Below are positions 15,796 through 24,293 of a DNA stretch of 25,148 nt, in pieces; the first letter of the stretch is position 1; the number at the start of each line of letters is the position of its first letter. Under the pieces are notes generated by a model that had not been told where the DNA came from, did not search any database, and was given only the letters and a program-made list of their open reading frames with translations. The translations under genes and the position numbers were made by a program. The stretch spans positions 1 to 25,148 of the forward strand of contig JANLPY010000717.1 of the NCBI GenBank assembly GCA_031367505.1, read 5' to 3'. This stretch comes from JAKFWF01 sp031367505 (GTDB lineage Bacteria > Pseudomonadota > Alphaproteobacteria > Rhizobiales > Hyphomicrobiaceae).

Positions 15796-16676
15796 CGGCG
15801 CCGCCAATGCTGGTCGGTTTGGTCGGCGCAAACATCATGAAGTCGCTGTCGCCGGCGCTCCACGAAGACGCGCTCGCGGCAACGGGGCGGCGCGGTTACT
15901 ATCACCTGATGGATTTGGACCGGCTGCCAGGTCGCACGCTCGATCAGTTGTTGCAGGCTGTGAAAGTTGCCGGGTTCGCCGGGGTCAACGTGACGTTTCC
16001 GTGCAAGCAGGCGGTGATGCCGCTGCTGGACGAAATCTCGGCGGAGGCTCGGGAGATCGGCGCGGTCAATACCGTGGCGATCTCGAACGACGGGCGGACA
16101 ACCGGCCACAACACGGATCGCATCGGTTTTCAACGCAGTTTCGAAGAAGTCCTCGGCCGCGCAGCTATCGACGGCCGCAGCGCGGTCCTGATTGGCGCTG
16201 GTGGCGCTGGTCGCGCGGTCGCGTCGGCGTTAATGGGGTTGGGCGCGGCGACCGTTATTATTCACGACACCGACAAAGTGCGCGCCTCGGCGCTGGTCGC
16301 CGATTTGATCATGCTGTTTGGCGCCAGCCGTTGCCGATTGGCCGATGACCTGCCACGCGCCATCGCGGGGGCTGCCGGCGTCGTCAATGCAACGCCAATT
16401 GGCATGCACGGATTTCCCGGCAACCCAGTTCCAATGGGCGCCATCACCGCGAAGCACTGGGTCGCCGACATCATTTATTCGCCGATGGAAACAGAGTTGA
16501 TCATCGCCGCCCGCGGCAAGGGTGCAGCAGTGCTCACCGGCGGCGGCATGTGTGTCCACCAAGCCGCAGAATCGTTCCGGTTGTTTGCCGGCCATCCGCC
16601 AGATGTCGCACGCATGCATCAAACATTTGCGGCAGCACTCGCACGACGCGATGCCGGCGCTGCGGCCAAGGCCTAG
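15792..16676 (+). CDS. AroE-family shikimate/quinate-type dehydrogenase
   Basis: 294 residues. The substrate-side motifs SLSPALHE (18-25), NVTFPCKQ with catalytic Lys72, GAVNTV and GHNTDRIGF with Asp109 are present, then a Rossmann motif GAGGAGR (135-141) and the C-terminal GGGMCVHQAAESF. These are AroE features. At the end of the second Rossmann strand the sequence is IIHDTD rather than the NRT of biosynthetic NADP enzymes; an acidic residue there usually favours NAD, as in catabolic quinate/shikimate dehydrogenases. The gene overlaps livF by 4 nt, far from other aromatic biosynthesis genes, so a catabolic role on a shikimate-, quinate- or related alicyclic substrate is likely. The substrate is not proven. 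Confidence 0.8.
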   Translation: MTAPPMLVGLVGANIMKSLSPALHEDALAATGRRGYYHLMDLDRLPGRTLDQLLQAVKVAGFAGVNVTFPCKQAVMPLLDEISAEAREIGAVNTVAISNDGRTTGHNTDRIGFQRSFEEVLGRAAIDGRSAVLIGAGGAGRAVASALMGLGAATVIIHDTDKVRASALVADLIMLFGASRCRLADDLPRAIAGAAGVVNATPIGMHGFPGNPVPMGAITAKHWVADIIYSPMETELIIAARGKGAAVLTGGGMCVHQAAESFRLFAGHPPDVARMHQTFAAALARRDAGAAAKA

Positions 16677-16857
16677 TCGCGATCGATTGATTGCGCACCG
16701 CAATGTAGCCAACCGGATTGGCTGCCATGCTTGTCGACATCGAAATTTGACCGGCCATTGGGCTTGCCCTTCCTGATCTCCACTGCCATCGTCCGTTCGG
16801 AAACGTGATCACAAAAAGAGCCCACTTCACCAGGGCCCCGAAACGACGAGGGATTAG
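16677..16857. other. Gap between the AroE-family gene and the DUF35 gene
   Basis: 181 bp, the largest break in an otherwise tightly packed operon. It contains an 8-bp palindrome GTGATCAC (16805-16812). A minus-strand frame here reads SERTMAVEIRKGKPNGRS and continues for about 30 more residues to a stop at 16673. I cannot assign it, and it may be a gene remnant or chance. An internal promoter for the downstream enzymes may lie here, but no good -35/-10 pair was found. Confidence 0.4.
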
Positions 16858-17241
16858 ATGACGCCGACAATGCCAAGCGGTCCAGGGCCGGAGGCTGCCT
16901 TTCGCGCCTTCCTGAAGGCCGAGCGATTTATGATCCAACGCAGTCCATCGACCGGCGCGCACGTTTTCTATCCGCGTGTGGCAGCTCCGGTCAGCGGCGC
17001 GATGGACCTCGAATGGGTCGAGGCGTCAGGCCTCGCCACGATTTATTCGATCACCATCAATCGCTCGAAGGCATCGACGCACAATGTCGCCATCGTCGAA
17101 CTGGACGAAGGCCCCCGCATGATGACCAACATCGCGGATGTGGAAACGGCCCCCATCGGGACGCGGGTCAAGGCTCGCATCGTCGAGATCGATGGCGAAC
17201 CAGCCGTGGTGTTTGGTCTGATCGATGGAGCCCGGGCATGA
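16858..17241 (+). CDS. DUF35 OB-fold protein, partner of the thiolase-fold enzyme
   Basis: 127 residues, preceded by GAGG. The layout (an N-terminal helix FRAFLKAERFMIQRS, a linker, then a beta-rich OB-fold with IYSITINRS, VAIVELDEGPRMMTNI, GTRVKARIVE and GEPAVVFG) is that of DUF35 proteins, which form complexes with thiolase-like enzymes. The rubredoxin-like zinc ribbon normally seen between helix and OB-fold has lost its cysteines (GAHVFYPRVAAPVSGAMDLEW has none). It overlaps the thiolase gene by 4 nt, as expected for subunits made in equal amounts. It may bind the acyl-CoA chain or gate the active site of the partner. Confidence 0.8.
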   Translation: MTPTMPSGPGPEAAFRAFLKAERFMIQRSPSTGAHVFYPRVAAPVSGAMDLEWVEASGLATIYSITINRSKASTHNVAIVELDEGPRMMTNIADVETAPIGTRVKARIVEIDGEPAVVFGLIDGARA

Positions 17242-18392
17242 GTGGACGTCAGTTGCGCGGCAAGACCGCCATCGTCGGCATTGGCGGCGCCGGTTGGGGC
17301 GAGGCTCCAGGACGTTCGGCGATTGAGCTCTTGGGTGAAGCTTCGCTCGCGGCCATCGCCGATGCAGGTCTAAAGCTGAGCGATATCGACGGAATTTGCG
17401 CGGCCACGTCTACGCACGCGTTCCCGACACTGACGGTTGCCGAGTACTTAGGCATCAACCCGACGTTCTTCGAAGGCACCAACGTCGGCGGCTCCTCGTT
17501 CGAGATGCATCTCTTGCAAGCGGCACTCGCGCTCGACGCTGGGATCTGCAACGCCGTGCTCTTTTGCTATGGCTCGAACCAGCGCACCGCCGGTGGCAAG
17601 CTAGTATCGATGAGTGAACCGCAATGGCATGAGGCGCCCTACAAACCGCGTCACCCGATCACAGGCTATGCGCTGGCAACGGCGCGGCACATGCACGAAT
17701 ACGGCACCACGCGTGAGATGCTGGCTGACATCGCGGTTGCTGCGCGGCAATGGGCGAACCTAAATCCGTCGGCATTCGCCAAGGGGCCGCTGACCCGTGA
17801 GGATGTGCTGAAGGCACGCATGGTATCGGATCCATTGACGACACTCGACTGCTGCCTCGTCACCGACGGCGGCGCTGCCTGCGTAATGGTGCGTGCCGAT
17901 CGCGCAAAGCAACTCAAACAAAAACCGTCCTACGTTCTGGGTGTCGGTGGCGCACATTCGCATCGCTCGATCGCGCAAGCAGCCAGTCTAACGCGGACGG
18001 TGGCCGCCGACAGTGGTCCTCGTGCGTTCGCCATGGCTGGCCTCAAGCCGTCCGATTGCGATCTGGTGATGCTGTACGATGCCTTCACGATCACGACGTT
18101 GTTGTTTCTCGAAGACCTCGGCTTCTGCCCGAAGGGTGAAGGCGGCCGGTTCGTCCAGAATGGAACGATCGCGCCAGGGGGAAAACTGGCGGTCAATACG
18201 TCCGGCGGTGGGCTCAGTTGCGTGCACCCAGGAATGTATGGCTTATTCCTGATCGTCGAAGCGGTCACCCAGTTGCGTGGCCACGCCGGCGCGCGCCAGC
18301 TGGCAAAGTGCGACGTCGCGCTGTGCCACGGCAATGGTGGTCAGCTGTCGAGTGAAGTCACTGCCTTGCTCGGCAACGAGGTGGTGCTGTGA
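17238..18392 (+). CDS. Thiolase-fold protein (SCP-x/Ltp2-like) lacking the nucleophilic cysteine
   Basis: 384 residues from ATG 17238; the longer frame from 17013 lies inside the DUF35 gene and is rejected. The thiolase fold is clear: a GRTAIELLGEASLAAI-like N-terminal region, NTSGGGLSCVHPG with His330, and ALCHGNGG with Cys363. At the position of the acyl-accepting Cys the sequence is TNVGGSSFEM (81-90), with Gly instead of Cys. Members of this type that pair with DUF35 include retro-aldolases of steroid side-chain breakdown (Ltp2) as well as poorly known enzymes. Tyr280 (in YDAF) and Tyr334 (in PGMYG) are candidate acid/base residues by analogy. C-C cleavage of a beta-hydroxy or beta-keto acyl-CoA is the likely role, more likely aldolase than thiolase. 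Confidence 0.75.
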   Translation: MSGRQLRGKTAIVGIGGAGWGEAPGRSAIELLGEASLAAIADAGLKLSDIDGICAATSTHAFPTLTVAEYLGINPTFFEGTNVGGSSFEMHLLQAALALDAGICNAVLFCYGSNQRTAGGKLVSMSEPQWHEAPYKPRHPITGYALATARHMHEYGTTREMLADIAVAARQWANLNPSAFAKGPLTREDVLKARMVSDPLTTLDCCLVTDGGAACVMVRADRAKQLKQKPSYVLGVGGAHSHRSIAQAASLTRTVAADSGPRAFAMAGLKPSDCDLVMLYDAFTITTLLFLEDLGFCPKGEGGRFVQNGTIAPGGKLAVNTSGGGLSCVHPGMYGLFLIVEAVTQLRGHAGARQLAKCDVALCHGNGGQLSSEVTALLGNEVVL

Positions 18393-20500
18393 AACTCGTG
18401 CAACCGATGCTGCGCGCATCGACGTTGCTCGCGCCACGCTCGGTCGTCGTGGTCGGAGCATCGGCCGATCCGCAGCGGATCGGCGGGCGCGTCATCGCCT
18501 ATATGCTGGAGCGCGGGTTTGCCGGCGCGATCTACCCCGTCAATCCGAACCGGGCCGAGATACAGGGCCTCAAAGCCTACGCCTCGATTGCGGACTTGCC
18601 CGAAGCGCCAGATGCCGCGATCGTTGCCCTCCCGGCGGCCCACGTGGTCGAGGCGATTACAGCTCTGGCCGTGCGCGGTGTCGGCACGGCGACCGTATTC
18701 TCATCCGGATTTGCCGAAGTTGGCGTCGATGGCCAAGTGCTTCAAGATGACATGCTTGCAGCCGCACGCGCACATGGCATGCGTATCCTGGGGCCCAACA
18801 CACTCGGCGTGCTCGACGTACGAACGAACTTCTACGGAACATTCGCGTCGACGTTTTTGTCCGGTTTTCCGAAGCCTGGACGTATTGGAATCGCGAGCCA
18901 GTCGGGAGCTTATTCCGGCCACCTGATGGCAACGATGCGCGAACGCGGCCTTGGCGTCGCCAGTTGTGTGATGACCGGCAACGAAGCCGATCTAACGATC
19001 TCGGATGCGATCGCGGCGATGGTTGCCGACGACGGCATCGATGTGATTGCGGTCTATGCCGAAGGCATCAAGGACGGAGCCAGTTTCATTGCAGCATTGG
19101 AAGCTGCACGTTCCGCCCGAAAACCGGTTGTCGTGATGAAGGTTGGCCGCAGCCAACTCGGTGCCGAAGCGGCTCGCTCGCACACGGCTTCAATCGCCGG
19201 TAGCGACCAAGTGACCAGCGCAATACTCGCCGGGTGCGGCGCCGTGCGCGCCCGCACCACCGAGGAAATGCTCGACATCGCGCACCTGGCGACGCGGCGG
19301 ATCTATCCGGCCAACAACACGCTCGGCGTGTTGACCGTCAGCGGTGGCGGCGGTGTACTGATCGCCGATGCGGCCGAAGATGCAGGCGTTGCGATGCCAC
19401 CAATGCCGGCCGCCGCGCAGGCGCGCCTCAAGGCATTGCTGCCGATTTGCTCGCCGGTCAATCCGGTCGACTGCACGGCACAAGCGTTGAACGATATCGG
19501 GCTGTTCGGCGAGTTCACCGATAGCATCGCACAGGATGGCAACTACGCTTCGATGCTGACGTTCTTGACGTACACGGCTTACGCGCCACAGTTCTCGGCC
19601 AAGCTGCGCTCTGAATTGCGTAAGGTCCGCGAGCGCTATCCGGACCGGCTGAACGTGGTCTCGATCATCGCCGCCCGCGAGACAATCGATGCGTTCGAGG
19701 CGGACGGGATTTCGGTGTTCGAAGACCCCAGCCGCGCGGTCGGCGCAATCGCCGCGATGGGACAGTTTGGCCGCGCGTTCGCTCGCGAAGCCGGCTTGAA
19801 ACCGCCCGTCGTTCCGCCGGTCACGCTACCGAGTGCAACTCCCAATGAGGCCGAAGCGAAGCGCATTCTCAAAGCCGCTGGCATCGCCATCGCCGAGGAA
19901 CGACTGTGTACGACGACCGCGGCAGCAATGGACGCTGCCGCAACGATCGGTTTCCCCGTGGTGATGAAGATCGTCTCGCCGGACATCCTGCATAAGTCTG
20001 AGATCGGCGGCGTGCTGCTCGATATCCACAACGCCGAGCAAGTTCGCGACGGCTACGCAACGTTGATCGAGCGCGCAAAGACCCACGCCCCCAATGCGCA
20101 AATCTCCGGAGTCCTCGTCGCACGCCAATTGAAGGGCGGCGTCGAGTGCATCCTAGGCATCAACCGCGATCCGGTGTTCGGGCCGATTGCAATGTTCGGC
20201 CTCGGCGGCGTCTTCGTCGAGGTGATGAAAGACGTGGTGCTGCGACGTTGCCCATTCGGCGTCGATGTCGCAGTCGAGATGATCCAAAGTATCCAGGGTG
20301 CGCCATTGCTGTTGGGAGCGCGCGGTCGCCCGATGGCTGACGTTGAAGCCCTTGCCGAAATGCTGTCGCGGTTGTCGGTGCTGGCGCATCAAGCGGGCGA
20401 CGGTTTGCGGTCGATCGATCTCAATCCGGTCATCGTCCTGCCCAAGGGACAAGGTGCTTACGCGGTCGACGCCGTGATCGAGATCGAGGAGCGCCGTTGA
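18389..20500 (+). CDS. Acyl-CoA ligase, NDP-forming (acetate-CoA ligase family)
   Basis: 703 residues starting at GTG 18389, overlapping the thiolase stop. Domain order: CoA-binding Rossmann domain (residues about 10-135, VVVVGASADPQRIGG), two succinyl-CoA-synthetase-like flavodoxin domains (about 160-460, with IASQSGAYSG and the phosphorylated His265 in ARSHTASIAG), and a C-terminal ATP-grasp domain (about 480-700, with GFPVVMKIVSPDILHKSEIGGV and GLGGVFVEVMKDVVLR). Such fused enzymes make acyl-CoA from a carboxylate, CoA and ATP, releasing ADP and phosphate. Here it probably activates the imported acid or an intermediate. Chain-length preference cannot be read from sequence. Confidence 0.88.
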   Translation: MKLVQPMLRASTLLAPRSVVVVGASADPQRIGGRVIAYMLERGFAGAIYPVNPNRAEIQGLKAYASIADLPEAPDAAIVALPAAHVVEAITALAVRGVGTATVFSSGFAEVGVDGQVLQDDMLAAARAHGMRILGPNTLGVLDVRTNFYGTFASTFLSGFPKPGRIGIASQSGAYSGHLMATMRERGLGVASCVMTGNEADLTISDAIAAMVADDGIDVIAVYAEGIKDGASFIAALEAARSARKPVVVMKVGRSQLGAEAARSHTASIAGSDQVTSAILAGCGAVRARTTEEMLDIAHLATRRIYPANNTLGVLTVSGGGGVLIADAAEDAGVAMPPMPAAAQARLKALLPICSPVNPVDCTAQALNDIGLFGEFTDSIAQDGNYASMLTFLTYTAYAPQFSAKLRSELRKVRERYPDRLNVVSIIAARETIDAFEADGISVFEDPSRAVGAIAAMGQFGRAFAREAGLKPPVVPPVTLPSATPNEAEAKRILKAAGIAIAEERLCTTTAAAMDAAATIGFPVVMKIVSPDILHKSEIGGVLLDIHNAEQVRDGYATLIERAKTHAPNAQISGVLVARQLKGGVECILGINRDPVFGPIAMFGLGGVFVEVMKDVVLRRCPFGVDVAVEMIQSIQGAPLLLGARGRPMADVEALAEMLSRLSVLAHQAGDGLRSIDLNPVIVLPKGQGAYAVDAVIEIEERR

Positions 20501-21360
20501 TGGCAATCGATTATCAAAAGCTTCTCGATTTCGATATTCCGGAAGTGCGTCAGCGGATCACCCCGCGCGATGCGATCCTCTACGCGCTGTCGATCGGCAT
20601 GGGGCAAAATCCACTCGATACCCGGCAGCTCGACTACGCTGATCATCACCGGTCGCTCAAGGTCGTGCCCTCGATGGCGGTGGTGCTTGGTCATCCTGGG
20701 TTCTGGCTGCGCAATCCCGCGACCGGCGTTGATGCCGTGCGGCTGGTCCATGGTGAACAGTCGATCGAATTGCTGCGTCCGCTACCAATCGAAGGTGAGA
20801 TCGTTGCCAAGACCCGGGTGACGGGGATCGTCGATAAGGGTGAGGGCAAAGGCGCGCTTCTCTTTTCGGAAAAAGCGGTACGCGTTGCAGCGTCAGGAGA
20901 GTTGATCGCCATCACGCGCTCGACCACTTTTCTGCGCGGTGATGGCGGGTTTGGTGGCCCATCCGGCCCGGTCGCATCGCCTCACGCATTGCCCGTGAGC
21001 CCTCCCGATATCACGATCGAGTTGGCGACCCGCCCCGAGCAGGCGTTGATCTATCGCCTCAACGGCGACGACAATCCGCTTCATTCCGATCCGGCGGTCG
21101 CTGCCAAGGCTGGATTTCCGCGTCCGATCCTGCACGGGCTTTGCACAGCGGGTGTCGTGACGCACGCGGTGCTCGCCGGCCTTTGCGGGTACGACGCAAC
21201 GCGTCTCACCGGCTGGCGCTTGCGGTTCACGTCGCCGGTGTATCCGGGTGAGACGATCGTCACCGAGATCTGGCGCGACGGCTCGTTCCGCGCCCGCATC
21301 AAGGAACGCGACGTGATTGTTATCAACAACGGCCACGCGACAGTTGCCGCTCCGGCATGA
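20500..21360 (+). CDS. MaoC-like (hydratase-2 type) enoyl-CoA hydratase with two hotdog domains
   Basis: 286 residues from ATG 20500 (TGATG overlap with the ligase; GAGGA upstream). The N-terminal half is a degenerate hotdog domain. The C-terminal half holds the catalytic motif YRLNGDDNPLHSDP (185-198), with Asp190 and His195 spaced as in the hydratase-2 domain of multifunctional enzyme 2, then AGFPRPILHG. It should hydrate a trans-2-enoyl-CoA to the (3R)-hydroxyacyl-CoA, or dehydrate in reverse. It is followed by an SDR dehydrogenase gene, matching the order of activities in peroxisomal-type beta-oxidation. Confidence 0.87.
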   Translation: MAIDYQKLLDFDIPEVRQRITPRDAILYALSIGMGQNPLDTRQLDYADHHRSLKVVPSMAVVLGHPGFWLRNPATGVDAVRLVHGEQSIELLRPLPIEGEIVAKTRVTGIVDKGEGKGALLFSEKAVRVAASGELIAITRSTTFLRGDGGFGGPSGPVASPHALPVSPPDITIELATRPEQALIYRLNGDDNPLHSDPAVAAKAGFPRPILHGLCTAGVVTHAVLAGLCGYDATRLTGWRLRFTSPVYPGETIVTEIWRDGSFRARIKERDVIVINNGHATVAAPA

Positions 21361-21389
21361 GCCCATCGGATCACCTAAGAGGAACGACC

Positions 21390-22304
21390 ATGACCAAAAT
21401 GCTCGACGGCAAAGTTGCAATCGTCACTGGCGCGGGCGGTGGCATCGGCCGCGAAATTGCGACCGCCATGGCGCAAGCCGGAGCCCAGGTGCTGATCGCC
21501 GACATTGGCGTTTCGCTTTCTGGTGAAGGCGGCTCCGGCACACCGGCCGAGCAGACGAAACAAATCATCGAACAACGCGGCGGCAGCGCTGCGATCTGTA
21601 CTGAAAGCGTCAGCGAATGGGCGTCGGCCCAGAAGATCGTCGCCGCCGCGATGGACGCCTTCGGACGCGTGGATATCGTCGTCAACAACGCCGGCATTCT
21701 GCGCGACGTGATCTTCCACAAGATGACGCCTGAGGACTGGCTCTCGGTCATCAATGTGCACTTGAATGGATCGTTCTATGTAAGCCGTGCCGCCGCCGAG
21801 CACTTCCGTAAACAGGAGAGCGGTGCCTTCGTACACATGACCAGCACGTCCGGCCTCGTCGGCAATTTCGGCCAAGCCAATTACTCGGCCGCTAAACTCG
21901 GCATCACTGCGCTATCGAAATCGATCGCTCTCGATATGGCGCGCTACAACGTGCGCTCCAATTGCATCGCGCCGTTCGCCTGGAGCCGGATGACGAACTC
22001 GATCCCGGCCGACACGCCGGATCAAAAAGCTCGCGTCGCCAAGCTGCAACAGATGACGCCGGACAAGAACGCGCCGCTTGCGGTGTTCCTCGGCTCGGAT
22101 GCAGCGAAGGGCGTGAGCGGCCAAATCTTCGCGACCCGCATGAACGAGATCATCCTGATGAGCCAAAGCCGGCCGACACGCAGCGTGCATCGAAGCGAAG
22201 GCTGGACGCCGGAAGCGATCGCCGAACAAGCCTATCCGGCATTGAAGCCCAACCTGGTTCCCCTCGATCGCAGCCAAGATGCGTTCTCCTGGGACCCGAT
22301 CTGA
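21390..22304 (+). CDS. SDR-family dehydrogenase, probable (3R)-hydroxyacyl-CoA dehydrogenase
   Basis: 304 residues from ATG 21390, preceded by AAGAGGAA; an in-frame ATG at 21357 overlapping the MaoC stop would add 11 residues and is less likely. Motifs: TGAGGGIG cofactor loop (13-20), NNAG (99-102), catalytic Ser152, Tyr165 and Lys169 (YSAAK). DIGVSLSGEGGSGTPAEQT and the late PFAWSRMT segment are like the dehydrogenase part of multifunctional enzyme 2 and related hydroxysteroid dehydrogenases. It probably oxidises the product of the MaoC hydratase to the 3-oxoacyl-CoA with NAD(P). It overlaps tctB by 1 nt. Confidence 0.85.
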   Translation: MTKMLDGKVAIVTGAGGGIGREIATAMAQAGAQVLIADIGVSLSGEGGSGTPAEQTKQIIEQRGGSAAICTESVSEWASAQKIVAAAMDAFGRVDIVVNNAGILRDVIFHKMTPEDWLSVINVHLNGSFYVSRAAAEHFRKQESGAFVHMTSTSGLVGNFGQANYSAAKLGITALSKSIALDMARYNVRSNCIAPFAWSRMTNSIPADTPDQKARVAKLQQMTPDKNAPLAVFLGSDAAKGVSGQIFATRMNEIILMSQSRPTRSVHRSEGWTPEAIAEQAYPALKPNLVPLDRSQDAFSWDPI

Positions 22305-22762
22305 TGCGGATTAAATGCGCGCAAGATCTGATGACGGGGCTGATGTTCGCGGCAATCGGCTTAGCGGCGCTCTGGTTTGGTGCTGATCTATCGCTGGGCA
22401 CCGCGCAACGTCCCGGTACCGGACTGCTTCCGCGCGTTCTTGCGTGGTTGCTGATCGGAACCGGCGCAATTTTACTCGGCAAGTCGTTGGTCGTCGATGG
22501 TCCAGGATTGGGTAATTGGGCGTGGCGGCCCCTCATAATGGTGACACTCGCAACAATAGCCTTCGCCCTGCTGATCGATGGGTTTGGCCTGGTCGCTGCA
22601 ATGCTTGCCTCGATGACACTCGCCGCACTTGGCACACCGGAAACGCGCTGGCGTGAGTACCTGATGTTCGCCGCTTTCATGCTGCTGATCGGTGTCGGCA
22701 TGTTCATCTGGGGGCTCGGCATGCCGGTTACGATTTTTCCGAAAGCACTGTCATGGAAATAG
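22304..22762 (+). CDS. TctB-family small permease of a tripartite tricarboxylate transporter
   Basis: 152 residues with about four membrane helices (near 10-28, 44-60, 75-108 and 118-140), the size and layout of TctB. The ATG at 22304 overlaps the SDR stop (TGATG). With TctA it forms the membrane part of a secondary transporter fed by a periplasmic binding protein. It overlaps tctA by 10 nt. Confidence 0.85.
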   Translation: MRIKCAQDLMTGLMFAAIGLAALWFGADLSLGTAQRPGTGLLPRVLAWLLIGTGAILLGKSLVVDGPGLGNWAWRPLIMVTLATIAFALLIDGFGLVAAMLASMTLAALGTPETRWREYLMFAAFMLLIGVGMFIWGLGMPVTIFPKALSWK

Positions 22763-24261
22763 GCGCCTTACTTTCGAATTTGGCGCTCGGCTTCTCGGTC
22801 GCGGTGACGTTGCAGAACTTGATGTGGTGCCTTGCCGGCACTGTGATTGGAACGGCGATCGGTGTGCTCCCCGGCATCGGCCCAGTGGCCACGATGGCAT
22901 TGCTGCTACCTGCAACCTATGCGCTGCCGGCCGACGGCGCGATGATCATGCTGGCCGGGATTTATTACGGTGCCCAGTACGGTGGATCGACGACGGCCAT
23001 TCTCGTCAACTTGCCGGGCGAAAGCTCATCTGTCGTCACCTGCCTCGATGGTTATCAGATGGCCCGCCAAGGCCGTGCCGGCGCAGCATTGGCCATCGCC
23101 GCGATCGGTTCGTTTTTCGCCGGAACCGTCGCGACGCTCGCGATTGCGGTGGCAGCTCCGCCTCTGACGCTGCTTGCCCAGCAATTCCAACCCGCCGACT
23201 ATTTCTCGTTGATGATCCTGGGTCTCGTCGCCTCCATCGTGCTGGCACATGGCTCGGTCGTCAAAGCGCTTGGTATGATCTTCCTCGGCATGTTGCTGGG
23301 ACTCGTGGGAACCGACGTCAATACCGGCAATGCGCGCTACACCTTCGAAATTGGCGAGTTATTCGATGGCATCGGCTTTGTGCCACTTACGATGGGATTA
23401 TTCGGTATCGCCGAGATCATCGCAAACCTGACAAGCTCGGAGCGCCGCGATCTTGTCAGCTCGAAGGTCTCCAATCTGTGGCCGACGCGCGAAGACATGC
23501 GCCGCTCGATCGCACCCATCTTGCGTGGGACATTCCTCGGTGGTTTGCTCGGTATCCTGCCTGGCGGAGGCGCAGTGCTGGCGTCGTTTTCGTCCTATAC
23601 GTTGGAAAAGCGCATGTCGGCCACGCCGGAGAAATTCGGCACCGGCATGATCGAAGGCGTCGCCGGTCCGGAAAGCGCCAACAATGCTGCCGCCCAGACG
23701 TCATTCATTCCGATGCTGACCTTGGGCATCCCGTCCAACGCCGTGATGGCGATGATGATCGGCGGCATGATGATCCACGGCATCGCACCTGGTCCGCAAG
23801 TCATGCAACAGCGCCCCGACTTGTTCTGGGGCATGATCGTCAGCATGTGGGTCGGCAACCTGATGCTGGTCATACTCAACCTGCCATTGATCGGCATCTG
23901 GGTCCGCTTGTTGCTCGTACCTTATCGCCTGCTCTCCATTGCGATTTTGTTCTTCTGCTGTATCGGTGTTTACAGCCTGAATAACTCCGCCAACGAAGTG
24001 CTGTTCATCGCGGTCTTTGGCGTGGTCGGCTACGTGTTGATGAAGCTCGGTTGCGAGCCAGCGCCATTGATCATGGGCTTCCTACTAGGCCCAATGATGG
24101 AGACGTATATGCGGCGCGCCATGCTGCTGTCGCGCGGTGATGCCAATGTATTCATCGAGCGTCCGTTGTCATTGGCATTTCTGCTGATTGCCGGTGCGTT
24201 GTTGCTCTTTATCGTTTTGCCTGGAGTGAGACGCGCCCGCGAAGTCGCATTCCAGGAATGA
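22753..24261 (+). CDS. TctA-family large permease of a tripartite tricarboxylate transporter
   Basis: 502 residues, highly hydrophobic with about ten or more helices. The family motifs GVLPGIGPVATMALLLPATY and YYGAQYGGSTTAILVNLPGE near the N terminus, and the second repeat with GGLLGILPGGGAVLASFSSY and ESANNAAAQTSFIPMLTLGIPSNAVMA, are typical. It is the transport channel for an organic acid driven by an ion gradient. This is the second uptake system in the operon besides the ABC importer. Confidence 0.93.
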   Translation: MEIGALLSNLALGFSVAVTLQNLMWCLAGTVIGTAIGVLPGIGPVATMALLLPATYALPADGAMIMLAGIYYGAQYGGSTTAILVNLPGESSSVVTCLDGYQMARQGRAGAALAIAAIGSFFAGTVATLAIAVAAPPLTLLAQQFQPADYFSLMILGLVASIVLAHGSVVKALGMIFLGMLLGLVGTDVNTGNARYTFEIGELFDGIGFVPLTMGLFGIAEIIANLTSSERRDLVSSKVSNLWPTREDMRRSIAPILRGTFLGGLLGILPGGGAVLASFSSYTLEKRMSATPEKFGTGMIEGVAGPESANNAAAQTSFIPMLTLGIPSNAVMAMMIGGMMIHGIAPGPQVMQQRPDLFWGMIVSMWVGNLMLVILNLPLIGIWVRLLLVPYRLLSIAILFFCCIGVYSLNNSANEVLFIAVFGVVGYVLMKLGCEPAPLIMGFLLGPMMETYMRRAMLLSRGDANVFIERPLSLAFLLIAGALLLFIVLPGVRRAREVAFQE

Positions 24262-24293
24262 ATCTGAGAATAAGAAAACCGAGGGAGAGTGTG

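Noticed and set aside
17013..17237. Upstream extension of the thiolase-fold gene
   Set aside because: It overlaps the DUF35 gene in another frame with Arg-rich, non-conserved sequence; the ATGA overlap at 17238 is the natural start.
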